Source of the DNA: Porpolomopsis calyptriformis
Lineage: Eukaryota; Basidiomycota; Agaricomycetes; Agaricales; Hygrophoraceae
Length of the DNA stretch: 64,000 nt
Direction: 5' to 3'
Assembly: GCA_951640195.1 (NCBI GenBank)
Contig: OX621163.1
Span: forward strand, 186,001-250,000
Shown here: positions 43,946-55,300 of the stretch, piece after piece
Position numbering within the stretch: position 1 is the stretch's first letter
Layout of the letters: every line of letters starts with the position of its first letter
Notes under the pieces: model-generated
What the model saw: the letters and a program-made list of their open reading frames with translations, nothing else
Told to the model about the DNA's origin: nothing
Database searches by the model: none
Program-made: the position numbers and the translations under genes

Positions 43946-45952
43946 TCATTTCATCATTTCCTCAACATACTTATGAAAGTTGTGCATGGCACCTTTGGCA
44001 ATGAGGGCGTGTATGCCTTTGAACGTTCTCTTCATGAAAACCAACTCGTCGTTGTCCTCAAACATAGTGAAATTTGCCAAGTCTTGTCGCTTTTTCCACT
44101 CCATCACCAGATTCTTGATCTAGTCAGAAAAATGGATGGATGCAATACCCCCATATTCGACAGAAAGACATACCATGTCTACATCAAAGTGTGACAAATC
44201 GACCCATATGCCTTTCTTGTCGTATCCTTTCGTTGCATCCGATAGATCAAGGAGGTGGGTTGCGAGGTCATCTGCATTACCGCTGAGTGGCTGAAGGAGC
44301 AATTTCACCCAACGTGGGATGGGTTCTGGTTCTAGCTTATCGTGACCATCATCCATGACCTAGAAGAAAAAGGATGGCTACCGTCACCATCCATCTGGAC
44401 TTGTACTCCGAATGACTCGAATGCAAGCCTGATACCCACCAGAGTGGTGTCTGTAGCGCGCCCCTTCCCCTTCGTATCCTAGGAGACATACATATAAGCA
44501 TACACGAGGCACATGATGGGGAAAATACTATACCCTTTTCCTTTTCTCAACCTCTATTTCTGGATCCAGACCTACAAGCAGGCTTTCGGATAGATTTCGA
44601 TTTCGATTTTTCTGGACGAATTCTTGGATAAATCGCCATTGCTTCTGACTAGGTATGAAGAAGATAAGACCCACCTGCTGAGGGTGATTCACAGATGGTA
44701 TAGCTGAGGAGGGTATACGCCTTGCCAATGAGGGCTGCTTAGGGCGTCTTACCTGTACAAATCATTCAAATACAAACATAAAACTACAAACAAACCTGGA
44801 AGTCCTTGCCAGGAGAAGCAGGTAGTGACTTTGCTGAGACGCCTGCTTCTGCTTCTGGTTTTGTATTCGCTTGAATTCTCTGTGTATGGTGAATATGACG
44901 CCATTGAAAAATAACATAGTCGGTACCTTTCTCATGGCCTTTTTTCTGGGGACATCACCCCCCGTTAATGCAGGGAGGGTCTGAAAGAAATCCATAGGGC
45001 AAGATGCAACCCTCTCTCCACTCCTCAGAATCCGTGCTTTGGGGAAATCATTAGATAATTCAACATGCTTGTCCTTGCGTGGGCGTCCTCGCTTCCTTTT
45101 TGGAGCTCATGAAATTAATTGAATGATAAGTACTTAACAAGCTATCGAATTGACATCAGGATCACACACCTTCACCTTCACCCTCACCTTGATCGTTATC
45201 ATCTTGTTCATATTCGTGTTCGTGTTCATACCCAGGTCCAAGTTCAAGCTCAGGTACACGCTCAAGTTCCACGGAGGAGATCGCGACAGCCTCCAAACGA
45301 TTGGTGAACCCAAATAAGATGCAGTCTGCTTCGAAACCGTCAAGCCAGGTGGTGCAATTCGATCGGTCACTGAAAGGATCAACGGATTTTAGGACTTGGG
45401 GAAGCCAGTAGAATTCTTTGCTCTGCTTCCAGGATAAAAGGTCTGGGTATACAAGCATTTATTACTCAAGCCTAGCCTTGAAAATATCGATATCTTACCA
45501 TACCACCAGTGTTGTCTGGAAGAATAATGGCTTCTAAGCTCGGCTTCGAATGCTTTGAGTTTTTTGGGCTGGTGGGCCTTCCCTAGCTCCAGTCGAACAC
45601 AGAACCGATGAACGACATCAGGAATCCAAAGACTGCCAGACGCAGGCTTTTCTCTTTGCGCTTCCTTTATGATATACGTCCTAAGCATGTCATACCATAC
45701 CATCAACTTTCCAAGATGACTCCCTCCATCCTCTTTTTGAAATTGCAGCTGAAGCTGGCACAAGTCAATGACGGTGAATATTGGCCTCCACTTTATCGGG
45801 AGAGAACAAATATGTTGGGCCGCTTGGACTGACATGAGTCCATCCTGGGTGGTGTTTTTGATATAGCATCGTGAGGATAGCGGAACCGTGGCCTGCGGGA
45901 CCTTTCCAACAGGCCACCAGCTAGTTTCGAGAGCATGCAAATCAGTCTCCAT
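43946..45952 (-). CDS. AT-hook protein of unknown function
   Basis: The minus-strand gene starts at the ATG at 45952 (METDLHALETSWW; the frame is open further upstream). Its exons run to a stop at 43946-43948. The first exon gives a Trp-rich, compact region (KWRPIFTVIDL; WYDMLRTYI; RQHWWYG). An acidic Glu-rich stretch follows (EHEHEYEQDD, near 45190), then a clear AT-hook KRKRGRPRKDK at about 45100-45070, basic linkers, and a C-terminal region (PRWVKLLLQPLSG; KGIWVDLSHFDVDM; MEWKKRQDLANF). An AT-hook binds the minor groove of AT-rich DNA, so a nuclear DNA-binding role is likely. Together with the Ulp1 and PHD-like genes it may form a functional trio. Several of the about eight introns are inferred by eye. 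Confidence 0.6.
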
Positions 45953-46179
45953 GGATTTTATCAAGAGATTTAGCAAGATGCACTAAAGTGATCGGGGCAA
46001 GTATGGTTTGTTTGTCGAGATTTATCAGCTACGCCTGCTATACTTCACTGCATATACCGTATTGAGTCGATGGAGCTGTAGATTGAGCTAAAAAGTAGAG
46101 GACAACTGTGGAATAACACTGCGCCATTCGATCCTGATCCTGCCACCTTCTTCTACCTGCCCTTCTCCCTTGCGTTCAC

Positions 46180-46520
46180 TTAGAGGCCTGGCTGAAATAA
46201 ATGCATTCCGTTTGAAGCAAAGGTTGGAGAGCAGTCTAACAGAGTTTCAGTGTACTCCTCTGAACCGAACCGCTCTGTTCCGAACAGAGTGTACTTGGTT
46301 AAAAGGTGGTGATACATTGTGGTGCAGTGAAGCTAAGAGGCAAGAACCAGGCCGACCGAAGGTGAATGGTAACATAGCGCTGTGTAGCACTGACTAACTG
46401 CATGACGCATGCAGCGTTCGCTGACAGGACATGAACCTACCGCGGTCTGAGAATTAAGGGGCGAGAAAACCAAGCCAATCGACAGTGAGCGTGGGCAGAG
46501 CTCGTTTGCCACAAGCCACA
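46180..46520 (-). repeat. Dispersed repeat, copy 2
   Basis: The reverse complement matches 32200-32640, including gcttcactgcaccacaat, the ctgttcggaacag palindrome and the satellite-like gattggcttggttttctcgcc. It lacks the hairpin-containing segment of copy 1. It ends about 90 bases before the F-box-like gene at 46611. Confidence 0.8.
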
Positions 46521-46597
46521 ATAATCGTGGCATCCACACTATAAAATCCCCTCATTTTTTCTCGACCCCAATTCTCCACTTTCTCCCTAAGCCACCA

Positions 46598-47668
46598 CCC
46601 ACCATCCATCATGATCCTCCTTCCCCTAGAGCTGTGGTTCAAAATAATCTCCCACATTCAGGACAGGCCCAGGGATCTACTCGCACTATCCCTAGTGAAT
46701 AGGGATGTTTCCTCCGCTGTGTTGCCCTCCCTGGCCCAATATGCCATCGTCAATCCATTGCCACAGCCGCGACACCCTATCCACCTTGTTGAGTTCACCG
46801 CCATTTCGGAGTGGGGCGGCGATTTGGTTCAGGAACATCTGGAGATGGCCGGGAGTAACCTGTGGGTCGCCAGGTTGGGATTCGATGCCTCCGGATGTCA
46901 GTGTTTTAGTTTATTCCTATATGTCTGGGCTTTATCACTAATCCCGCATAAAGATGACTGCCTAGAACTCGAGCGGTTAAGCTTTTCCCGCAACTTATAC
47001 CTCAGGGAAGTTACCCTCTCTGGATTACGACTAAAAATGCCGGGTCACTACGACACAATCGATATCTCGAGAATATTTGCTGGATGTCTGATGAGTGCTT
47101 TGACCAAGTTCACTCTGGATCTTACACGGGCCAACCTGGATAACTGCGTCAACGTCAATTGGGCCCTCCTCGACGCATATCTTTCCTCGAGACCTTCCCT
47201 TCAATCTGTGCACATTTTAGGCCCTCTGTTTGTGATAGAGGTCAACGATATCATGCCACTGATTGGCACCAAGGGCATCCTTAGGGTGACATCCATGCCA
47301 ACCCTGCCGGAACCATCGGTACCATGGCCATCCCTATCGTGGGTGGGTATGTAAGCGAGGCAGGAAGAAGTTTTGAAGAAGGAAGGGTAGTGGAAGGGGG
47401 CAGGATACGGGTTGAATGGGAATGTGGTGACGTTATCCTGTAGCCATCTGTTGCAATGGATCGCGTATGATGACCCTGCCTGATACTGATGAGTCTGGAT
47501 TGGAAGATATCGTCCTCTTGAGACGACCCAAGCCCAAGGCGGAGAACACAGAGAGAGATCATTGTCATTGTTGCTGCATCTGTGTCTACTTTTTATATGT
47601 ATACGACATCGAAGGGGTCTAACCTACAAAGCGAAGCGCTTTGTGATCCTTTGATAGCACGATATTAC
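46598..47668 (+). repeat. Inverted repeat, left arm
   Basis: This arm contains the F-box-like gene at 46611-47354 and 300 bases after it. It is the reverse complement, with divergence, of 47886-48946. The arms end in the same copia-derived piece (gctatcaaaggatcacaaag on the right arm, its complement on the left). Confidence 0.88.
46611..47354 (+). CDS. F-box-like protein, paralogue 1
   Basis: A single exon of 247 residues. The N-terminus LPLELWFKIISHIQ...LLALSLVNRD fits a degenerate F-box (LPxELWxxI ... LxxLxxVNR). The rest has leucine-rich-like segments (LREVTLSGLRL; LTKFTLDLTRAN; RPSLQSVHILG) as in fungal F-box/LRR proteins. These normally act as substrate receptors of SCF ubiquitin ligases, with Skp1 binding the F-box. 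The protein is clearly related to 48131-48934 but shorter by 20 residues, ending in SWVGM where the paralogue continues with a basic tail. The start ATG follows a CT-rich leader, with a TATA-like tataaaa at 46541. Confidence 0.72.
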   Translation: MILLPLELWFKIISHIQDRPRDLLALSLVNRDVSSAVLPSLAQYAIVNPLPQPRHPIHLVEFTAISEWGGDLVQEHLEMAGSNLWVARLGFDASGCQCFSLFLYVWALSLIPHKDDCLELERLSFSRNLYLREVTLSGLRLKMPGHYDTIDISRIFAGCLMSALTKFTLDLTRANLDNCVNVNWALLDAYLSSRPSLQSVHILGPLFVIEVNDIMPLIGTKGILRVTSMPTLPEPSVPWPSLSWVGM

Positions 47669-47885
47669 TGAGAAGAAAGATTGTTGGATTGCGCAGCGGC
47701 TGCAAGTAATATCGAACTGTTGCTTTTGTCACCCACGCAGATTCGCCCTGCCATTTCCCATCGGAGAGATCCCTAAAGCTAAATATGTAGCAACTCGTGC
47801 TGCAAAGGAAGCCTTATGGCTCCGCACCTTTATTGGTGAAGTATTTGGCCCAATCCCGTCTCAACTATCTTTTCAAACAACCAAT
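47669..47885. other. Asymmetric spacer between the inverted arms
   Basis: These 217 bases separate the two arms. The right half encodes most of the copia RNase H remnant; the left half is unrecognised. Confidence 0.7.
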
Positions 47886-47918
47886 CGGCTATCGTGCTAT
47901 CAAAGGATCACAAAGCCC
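47770..47918 (+). mobile_element. Ty1/copia retrotransposon RNase H remnant
   Basis: Plus-strand translation gives KAKYVATRAAKEALWLRTF (the A/S-EYVA...KEAxWLR motif of copia RNase H), then, after a one-base frameshift near 47880, NQSAIVLSKDHK, the next copia motif. No other part of the element is present. Confidence 0.85.
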
Positions 47919-48946
47919 TGACCCCTTTGATGTCGCATACATATAAAAAGTAGACACAGATGCAAATGTATGTAGTAACAATGACAACGATCTCTCTCTG
48001 TGTTCTCTGACTTCGGCTTGGGTAGTCTCAAGAGGACAATATCTTCCACTTCGGACTGGTCAGTATCAGCCAGGGTCATAACGGATCCATTTCAACAGAT
48101 TGTTACAGGATAACATTGCCCCGTTCCTATTCAACCTGTATCCTGCCCCGTTCCACTCCCCTTCCTTCTTCGAAACTTCCTCCTACGTATCCGCCCAGAT
48201 ATAGATGGCCATGGTACCAATGGTACCGATGGTTCCGGCAAAGTTGGCCTGAACGTGACATCAAGGATGCCCTTCGCGGTGACCAGTGGCATGATATCGC
48301 TGACCTCCATCACAGACAGAGGGCCTAAAATGTGCACAGATTGAAGGGAAGGTCTCGAGGAAAGATATGCGTCGAGGAGGGCCCAATTGACTTTGATGCA
48401 GTTATCCCAGTTGGCCCGTGTAAGATCGAGAGTGAACTTGGTCAAATCTTCCATAGAACATCCAGCAAATATCCTCGAGATATCGATTAGGTTGACGTTA
48501 CCCGGCCGTCTTAGTCGTAATCCAGAGAGGGTAACTTCCCTGAGCCACACGTTGTGGAAAAAGTTTAGGTGCGTGAGTTCGACGCAGTCATCTTCATGCG
48601 GGGTTAGCGATAAAACCCAGACACATAGGAATAACCTGAAACACTGACAACCGGACGTATTGAATCCCAACCTGGTGACCCTCAGGTTGCTCCCAGCCCT
48701 CTTCAAATTTTGCTGAACCCAACCGCCGTGCCAATTCCTGATGGAGGTGAATTCAAGGAAACGAATCGGGTGTTGCGGCTTTGGCATTGGATCGACAAGC
48801 ATGTATCGGGCCAGGAATGGAAACACAACGGAGGCAAAGTTCCTGTTTACTAGTGCCAGTGCGAGCAGATCTTGGGACGAGTTCTGAATGTAGGGGATAA
48901 TTTTGAGCCACAGATCTATGGGAAGGGAAATCATGATGGATGATGG
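47886..48946 (-). repeat. Inverted repeat, right arm
   Basis: Reverse-complement counterpart of 46598-47668, holding the F-box-like gene at 48131-48934. Confidence 0.88.
48131..48934 (-). CDS. F-box-like protein, paralogue 2
   Basis: A single exon of 267 residues from the ATG at 48934 (the frame is open upstream but has no earlier ATG). N-terminal LPIDLWLKIIPYIQ...LLALALVNRNF matches the degenerate F-box of its partner at 46611, and the LRR-like segments line up throughout. It ends in a basic tail, RRRKFRRRKGSG, that the partner lost through an earlier stop after the equivalent Trp-Pro-Ser. Its role as an SCF adaptor is inferred from the family. The two genes converge on each other across the copia remnant. 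Confidence 0.72.
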   Translation of the reverse strand: MISLPIDLWLKIIPYIQNSSQDLLALALVNRNFASVVFPFLARYMLVDPMPKPQHPIRFLEFTSIRNWHGGWVQQNLKRAGSNLRVTRLGFNTSGCQCFRLFLCVWVLSLTPHEDDCVELTHLNFFHNVWLREVTLSGLRLRRPGNVNLIDISRIFAGCSMEDLTKFTLDLTRANWDNCIKVNWALLDAYLSSRPSLQSVHILGPLSVMEVSDIMPLVTAKGILDVTFRPTLPEPSVPLVPWPSISGRIRRRKFRRRKGSGTGQDTG

Positions 48947-49049
48947 TGGTTTTGGGAGACTTTCGGCTGCTCTATATACTAAGTCGACCTCGACGCTTTG
49001 ACTCACTCTCAACTAAAATCGATTATTCACGTGGCTAGGGTCGCTTAAA

Positions 49050-49615
49050 ATGCCACAGTTTGACAGGGTGAACCTGAACGGTCCTCTACTACGACCATCT
49101 CCAGCAGTCTTCTTCATGACTGTGTCCGCGTCGCCTCACTTGGCCACTAGATCTCAATCTCAGAGGGTTACGACCTCAGACCAGATGGAGGGTGAGGGAA
49201 ACCCCATGGGACCAGGATCTGCGGGGAATCAAAGTCACGCTGCCCAACATCACCAGGTGAGCTTGCTCTTTTCCTTTTTTTCAGGTTGACAGAGGGGACG
49301 TGTTAGGCGAATGAGATGAACATCCCCAAAGCTGTCAGCCCGAGAAGAAGAAAGCAATGGAAGGCCAAATTTTTGTCGGATGAGGAAACTGAAGAAACAC
49401 TACCGACCGTCTATGTCAATTCAAAGAACACGAAGATGACAACCATAGCAGAGCCGTCGGTAAACACCCAGTCGACAATGGATGGCGATGGCAAGATAGC
49501 CGAAGAGATCCAGCAAACAATCCACTGTGGGATCGTCACTGCGCCAACCCAGCCGGGGACTGATAATGACCCCATTGGACCACAGTCGACGGAGAGCCAT
49601 GGGATTGATGGTTAG
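49050..49615 (+). CDS. Unrecognised Ser/Thr-rich protein, 171 aa
   Basis: Two exons (49050-49256, 49307-49615) join in phase across a 50-nt intron. The product is polar, with a short basic patch, SPRRRKQWKAK, and no domain that I recognise. It is divergent from the F-box paralogue 2 with 115 bases between the starts, and a CACGTG E-box at 49028-49033 lies between them. It may be a lineage-specific gene or a chance frame. Confidence 0.45.
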
Positions 49616-50853
49616 GGGTCAGAGAGATCAAAACGATTTCAAACGGTTACGGCGAGAGGATGGAAATGCTGAGGTTGGGATCGAACGGTAAGGCTTTCAT
49701 TAAAAAATCTGAATATCAGGCCCCTGTGTTGAATAATATGGTTATCAAGATTCGGCACGCAATCTCTCAGATGCAGTAGAGAAGCATGGATGGTGACCCT
49801 TGCCATCCCTCCCGTCTGTAGATTCCACCTTGTTCTCCCTTAGCCAACTTCCTCTTTACCTTCTTCTCAGGGTGGCCCTCGTACCCATTCTCACTCCCGC
49901 ACTCTCTTTTCCTACATTTCATCTGCTCACGCACGTCGGATATTCCCTATGAATTGAATTTTCATTATGACCTTTTGTGTTGGTATCCAGATGACCACTC
50001 ACCAAGGTGCAAACCATTCACCGCTTCTCCAACATCATCAAGGATGGCAGTCACGCTCCATTACAAAGTGAGAAATAAGTGATTCTGAGTCGTCTGAAGA
50101 AGCACAAAGATGTCTTTCAGCCGTACTTTAATCTTATGTTGCTATACTAGGTGTACCCGAGGCCCTTTACCTTGGCATGTCGTAGATTGACGGCATTTAA
50201 AGTTTTCTTAGCAGGCAAGTATTGCGTTCCATAATACAGGCTATCGATAAGGTTGAAGACATTAGCAAACCTTTGCCAAAATGAGACTGTTGGAAGGAAG
50301 GGAAGGGAAATCAACGAAAAACAGTAACTAAATCACTCAATCACCCCCTCACATCTTTTCAGTGATGAAAATTTCTAGTTACTGAAAAACAATACCACAG
50401 AGTAGGTTTGTAGGTGCGGATCATTAGCAAATTGGAAAACTTACATTTAGCTAAGGCGGCAGCTGACTAGTCTACATTAAATTGACTTCACCATGCCCAA
50501 AGTACATCTAATCATTGCATGATCACCACGAATCAGTGCCAGTTGATCTGTTTATCAGTAAATTTCAGTTACGAATGCTGTAATACAATGAGAAAGTCGC
50601 TACTATTCAAACGAGAAAAAGAGACCTTCGGTGATAAAATTTCATCGATTTTAGTTCCAATGGAGATGACCTCAACATCTCACTTGATTTTATGGTTCAT
50701 CCTTCTTTTATAATTACACTCACGATTGTCCAAACTGCCTCTTTTGAAGTGCGCAGCCAAGCATAAGTTATGCTGGGCTCGATTTGAACACCTACCAAAT
50801 ATAGGATTAACAAACATTCACAAGTTCCGAAAGCACTACCGAATCCGAATCCA
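49616..50853. other. Long intergenic region, no gene supported
   Basis: The stretch contains only one item that I can place: the second copy of the short direct repeat (50150-50232). The remainder is AT-rich with small frames of no pattern. Confidence 0.5.
50150..50232 (+). repeat. Short direct repeat, right copy
   Basis: Matches 35165-35258 (gtgtacccgagg to gttccata), lacking the 8-base aggttgac insertion. Confidence 0.8.
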
Positions 50854-52288
50854 ATGGCAGATCTCGATTTTATTCTCAACGATACCCATAGATGGCAGGA
50901 TGGCATCTCAGAGGTTCAACCAAGCAGCTGGCTGTGTCTATTTGAATTGGAGAATTCAAAGAACTACCTGTTCAAACCGATGGGTTCCGACACAAAGATA
51001 CGCTGGAAGTATTTTCCATTGGAATTCATTGCCTTTAATATCATCACGAATCAGTCTCGCCACTTTTCCTTGCCATTCATGCTGTGCCAACAGGTTGCGT
51101 TTCTTGATCTTCAATATTGGGCTAGCCTGGTTTCTGGAGATAAATCGATGTCGCGCTATTTAGAGCTGCTAAGGGATGACCTCCTTGAAGAATTCTTCGC
51201 AATGGAACCCCCTTCCAGCTTTAATGAACAACCTTGGAGTACCCGGCCTTGGGCCGTTCGAACGATGCACTCCTTTGGCCACTCAAAGCCTGACCGTGAC
51301 GCTTATCTCACCACATGCAGAGAACAGGGCTGGGAGAGTTATATGCATGGCGACCCATTGGAATATCGTACGTGATGAATCGCTCCCAAAGTCCTGATGG
51401 TTTATACTACGTTCTATAATAGGATGGACAGATATTTTCAACAAATATAAAAAACAAAATACCTGGATGAATTCGGGTCATCGTATTATAGACAGCCTTG
51501 CAAGCGCACTGAACAAAGCGAGGGAACATATCTCTGTGGGCCCTTCAAACGTTTTACTCTCTGCAGCCGACCTTCTCGACAAAGGCGACACCTGTTTGGC
51601 ACAACAAGCTGGTGTGTGAATGGGATCCATCGCTCTCATGCTACATCAGATATCCTGACTAAACGATCAGCCACAGTCAAGATCCCTGAGTTCGATATAA
51701 GTATCGACCCAACACATGTGGATAAATCACCATTGGATGTCGCATTGGCACATTCTACCTCAAAAGCTGGTACGTGAATGGGATCTATGGGTCTCATGCC
51801 ACACCAGATATCAAATATCTAGACTGATGATGATGATCAGCCACAGAGGAGATTTCTTCTTCATTCGCAGGCGAAATCGAACAGAGGCTTAGGGCTCCAT
51901 TGCCAACATGCATCGTGCAGCCAAACAAGTTAGTTCATTCAGCCGCTCGATAACTTAGCATCCTTTGACTACTGTATAGCAGACAATCATCTACACGTGT
52001 GGCCGTGGTACGAACCTCGGAACCTCCAAGTAGGCAGGCTACTCAACGTGAATTTATTTATTGCGTATTGATTTATTAACTTATTCTTATTCTTATTTCT
52101 CTCCCACTTCAACAGCACAGGTTGAACGAGGGAAAAACTACAAACAAAACAAGTGGAAGCGGAATAAAAAGAAGAAAATGAAGGCAGCTCTATTACGAGA
52201 GACAGAGGCTGAGTTAGCTGCACGCAACCCACCCAGCCAACCGACGCGACCCAACCATTCAACCACACGGGTGAACCGAGGGAGATAA
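50854..52288 (+). CDS. Third paralogue of the JmjC N-terminal module, with basic tail
   Basis: The ATG at 50854 opens an exon to 51367 with the shared motifs WLCLFELEN, FLDLQYW, RYLELLRDDL, RPWAVRTMHSFGHS and GWESYMHGDPLEY. Further short exons follow: RWTDIFNKYKKQNTW; then two whose introns look alike (gtgtgtgaatgggatc and gtacgtgaatgggatc), hinting at a local duplication; and a last one from about 52118 that is strongly basic (KWKRNKKKKMKAAL) and ends at TAA 52286-52288. There is no JmjC domain downstream. It may be a truncated relative of the JmjC gene or a separate nuclear protein. Its end lies only 297 bases before the second copy of the big duplication. Confidence 0.6.
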
Positions 52289-52584
52289 TAGCTTCAAGGG
52301 TGTAGCGCATCTGCTGGGCCAAACACTAACCGCAAGTACAACGTGGGGCTCTATCTCCCTAAGGGATAGGGAGTCCAGAAGCTGCCACCTTTCTGTATAT
52401 GTAAATAAAGCAGATTGTGTTCGGCATATCTACTAGGTTACATGAGGTTGTAATTGGTTTCATCGCAGGCAAGGTAATGTATGTATTCATGTATGTTTTT
52501 TTTTTTTTTCACGTGAGACATGAGCATCAAAGTCCAACTCAATTGTATCGATTGTAAAACTGTAACAAAGTACAGGCATATGAT
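52289..52584. other. Left flank of duplication copy 2
   Basis: Unique in this window. It has a poly-T tract at 52497-52509 followed by a CACGTG at 52510-52515. Whether the same bases precede copy 1 cannot be seen. Confidence 0.6.
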
Positions 52585-52620
52585 AGCAGCACATCAATAG
52601 ATAATGAATAGAAACTGTCC

Positions 52621-55300
52621 CTATGGCGGTGGAAGAAAAAGTTCGGTGGATAAACATTTTTCTTCACTGAGCGCCATCCAATGCTCTCCACTGACGAGTA
52701 CTTCTGACTCCATAGCTGTCAGGCTGATTCCTGCCCTTTCTAGTATCGCCTTGATCTGTTTCTGGGCCTCGTTGATTTCTCCTTCTTCCTCCTGAAAAAG
52801 GACATCCCACTCGGTCATCGGAAGGTCTGGCCTTTTCTGCTCACCCGGCAAAAGGTACTCATTCGATTTGAGAATCATTCTGGCCAGCGCCAAGAATGGC
52901 CGTCGATATATTTCTGGAAAGCTAGCTTTTAAACAAAAATGAGGGGATATCATTCATTCATGTGCTCACTTCGACTTTTGGCGACATGTGGAAGCGCTAA
53001 AACCATGCGAGAAAGCAACCTTGAGACGTGGTGATTTGCATTTGTTGAAAAATGACCATGCATATGGTCGAAGTCCCGCGATTGTTCAGTGAGGTGAAGC
53101 GTCTCATAGGTATAAAAGTGACCTCCCGAACAATAGCTTGGCGTGGGGGTGTATACGGCATGCCAAATGCCAGGAGGCATAATTCTGACACATAGAATCA
53201 ATATATGAGCATGAGTAATCAATTTTTAGAGCGTTAATAATATAAAAACTTACAGAATCTCCCCTGCAGAAAGAAACGTCGTGAAAATCTGAGCATGTTG
53301 ATTCAGTTGGTGTAGTTGACTGAAGCAAATATCCTTGTGCAGGCTGCGCAACTTGTTCCGGGAGTTGTGACTTTTTGTGTATCTAGGTCGAATAATGGCC
53401 CAAATTTTTATCCCGGCGTGCGCATAGATCCAGGTACACAAGCCGTTAGCATCCTTGTGGGGGAATGTTACGAAGCCAGCATGCGTCAGCAGGTTCCACT
53501 GCATCATTTGCCAGGTGCACATCCGAATAACCTGTGGCCCTGGAAGGACTAGTTCTTGTCGAGTATTCGGCATCTTGTGATGCTTCGACTTGTCCTTTGG
53601 AGGGTGCTTCCAAAACTTCGCGAATGATTCATGTTTTGTGAGCTGGAATGCGAGTGCTTCGTCACTTATTCGACTGTTAAGGTTACTTGTTGAAATAAGC
53701 CAATGTACAAGCTCTCAGCACTCTTACCATATAATAGAGGGGGCGGCATTTCTCAGTGAAGGGGCATCCAGGATATTTCCACAGATGTCTACACCCTCAG
53801 ATGCCTCGATAAACTCCCCCAGGGAAGAGTGGCTGTGGATGATGCCATCTGACTCCTTCTTGGACCTACCGACTGCACGCAATCTTGCGTCTATACAATA
53901 TTAAACCACAGTAATCGTAGAGATGGATTTTACGTACCATGCCACTGAACTGGCTGGCTTAATGGACCCCTTGCTGCCTCGATCTCCTCCTTACAAAACG
54001 TCTCCGGACCTTCAAGATGTTGACCCTGTAATATAATGCATCGCTGATTAGCGAGATGGAGTCGCACGGCTTCATCGATGGCATGAAGTGGTTGGGAAGG
54101 TTCTCTTGGTGGGATAACGACATAGTTAGTTTCATCCAAGTCCCAGTTGTTTATCGAATGGGTTGCAGATGAACCATCAGGTGATTTGGCAAGCACCTCA
54201 ACTAATTTAGCGTCCTTAACAAAGCTTCAGTTAGCTGATCAAGAACGAGCACAAAATGATGGACGGACTGCATTTTGATGGCCCGGAACGTGAACCCATG
54301 GAAGTACGGTTTGCGACCCATTGGCCCATTGAATCGAGGATGCGTCCTGGGGAAAGTTCACTCCCCTCAACGAAGTAAAGTAGTCGTGCTTATTCTGGGT
54401 GAGGGGTGCTGATGTTATGCGTTATCTTCTTCTTCATAAGGATGATGCGATGCGAATAACTTCACATACCAGATATCGTAGCTGGTTGATGTTTTTTTCG
54501 ACTCGTGGGTTCTTCATCATCGGACAAAGATCGTTTTTGGGGAAGACTAGCGGCGCTCACTCCTTGGCCCAGTTCATTGGGATGGTTGATGAATCCGATC
54601 GCAATAAGATATTGCAGCGAGTCAGATTTCTCTTGAGCGGCATCGCTTGAAGTGCCAGCCGTCGCTGGAGAGTCTGACCAAGTGTCGGTCGCAAGCATCT
54701 CGTTCCCAAATGACACGACCCTGGATATGTGACTCTTCCAATCTTCAGTGAGCGATTTAATATCAGCTGTTGCACCCAATATTGATAAGATTACTCACCA
54801 TATTGAGTCGGATCGTCATCTTCATAAGGCAGACGGTTCTCGTTTTTGCAACGATCGGCATAGAGTTGGCGACCTGTTTGAGAGTGTCCAAATGAATGGT
54901 AGACTCTGACGGCCCATTGCTTCACCGTCTTCAATCGCAATGATGCTTGAGTGAGCAGTTTACGATCCTCAAACCACAACTCATGCTGCACGGCCAAACA
55001 GAGGTTCTGGAGGTACTGTTTGATTCGTCCTGCATGTCGTACCTGGTTCTCTGCTTCAAGGCAGCTGTGGCGATGACTCAGGTCAAGGAAAGCAAGGATA
55101 GAGCGGTAATGGATGTGTATTTCGCGAGATCGCAGTGAGTTGTTGTGGTAGAAAAAGAGCTTGAATGTTGTTTGGGTTGATAATTCTGAGAAGCGCCAGA
55201 AATTGGACGGTTTATTCAAGAGGGTGGATGTCTTGGCTGGCCATAAAGCCTCATCATCAAATAGCTCTCCTTCTTTGTTGGCTATCGGTTGGGTGGCCAT
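52621..55300 (-). CDS. JmjC-domain protein, copy 2
   Basis: Identical in layout to 37-2716, with the same metal-binding residues and the same unexplained frame changes. Two differences fall inside: 53278 (G here, A in copy 1; a Thr/Met change in the exon near FTTFLSAG) and 53889. The shared frame problems show that they predate the duplication or are real introns that I could not define. Confidence 0.75.

Noticed and set aside
52497..52515. Third LINE insertion at poly-T followed by CACGTG
   Set aside because: No LINE 3'-end sequence or target duplication could be found beside it.
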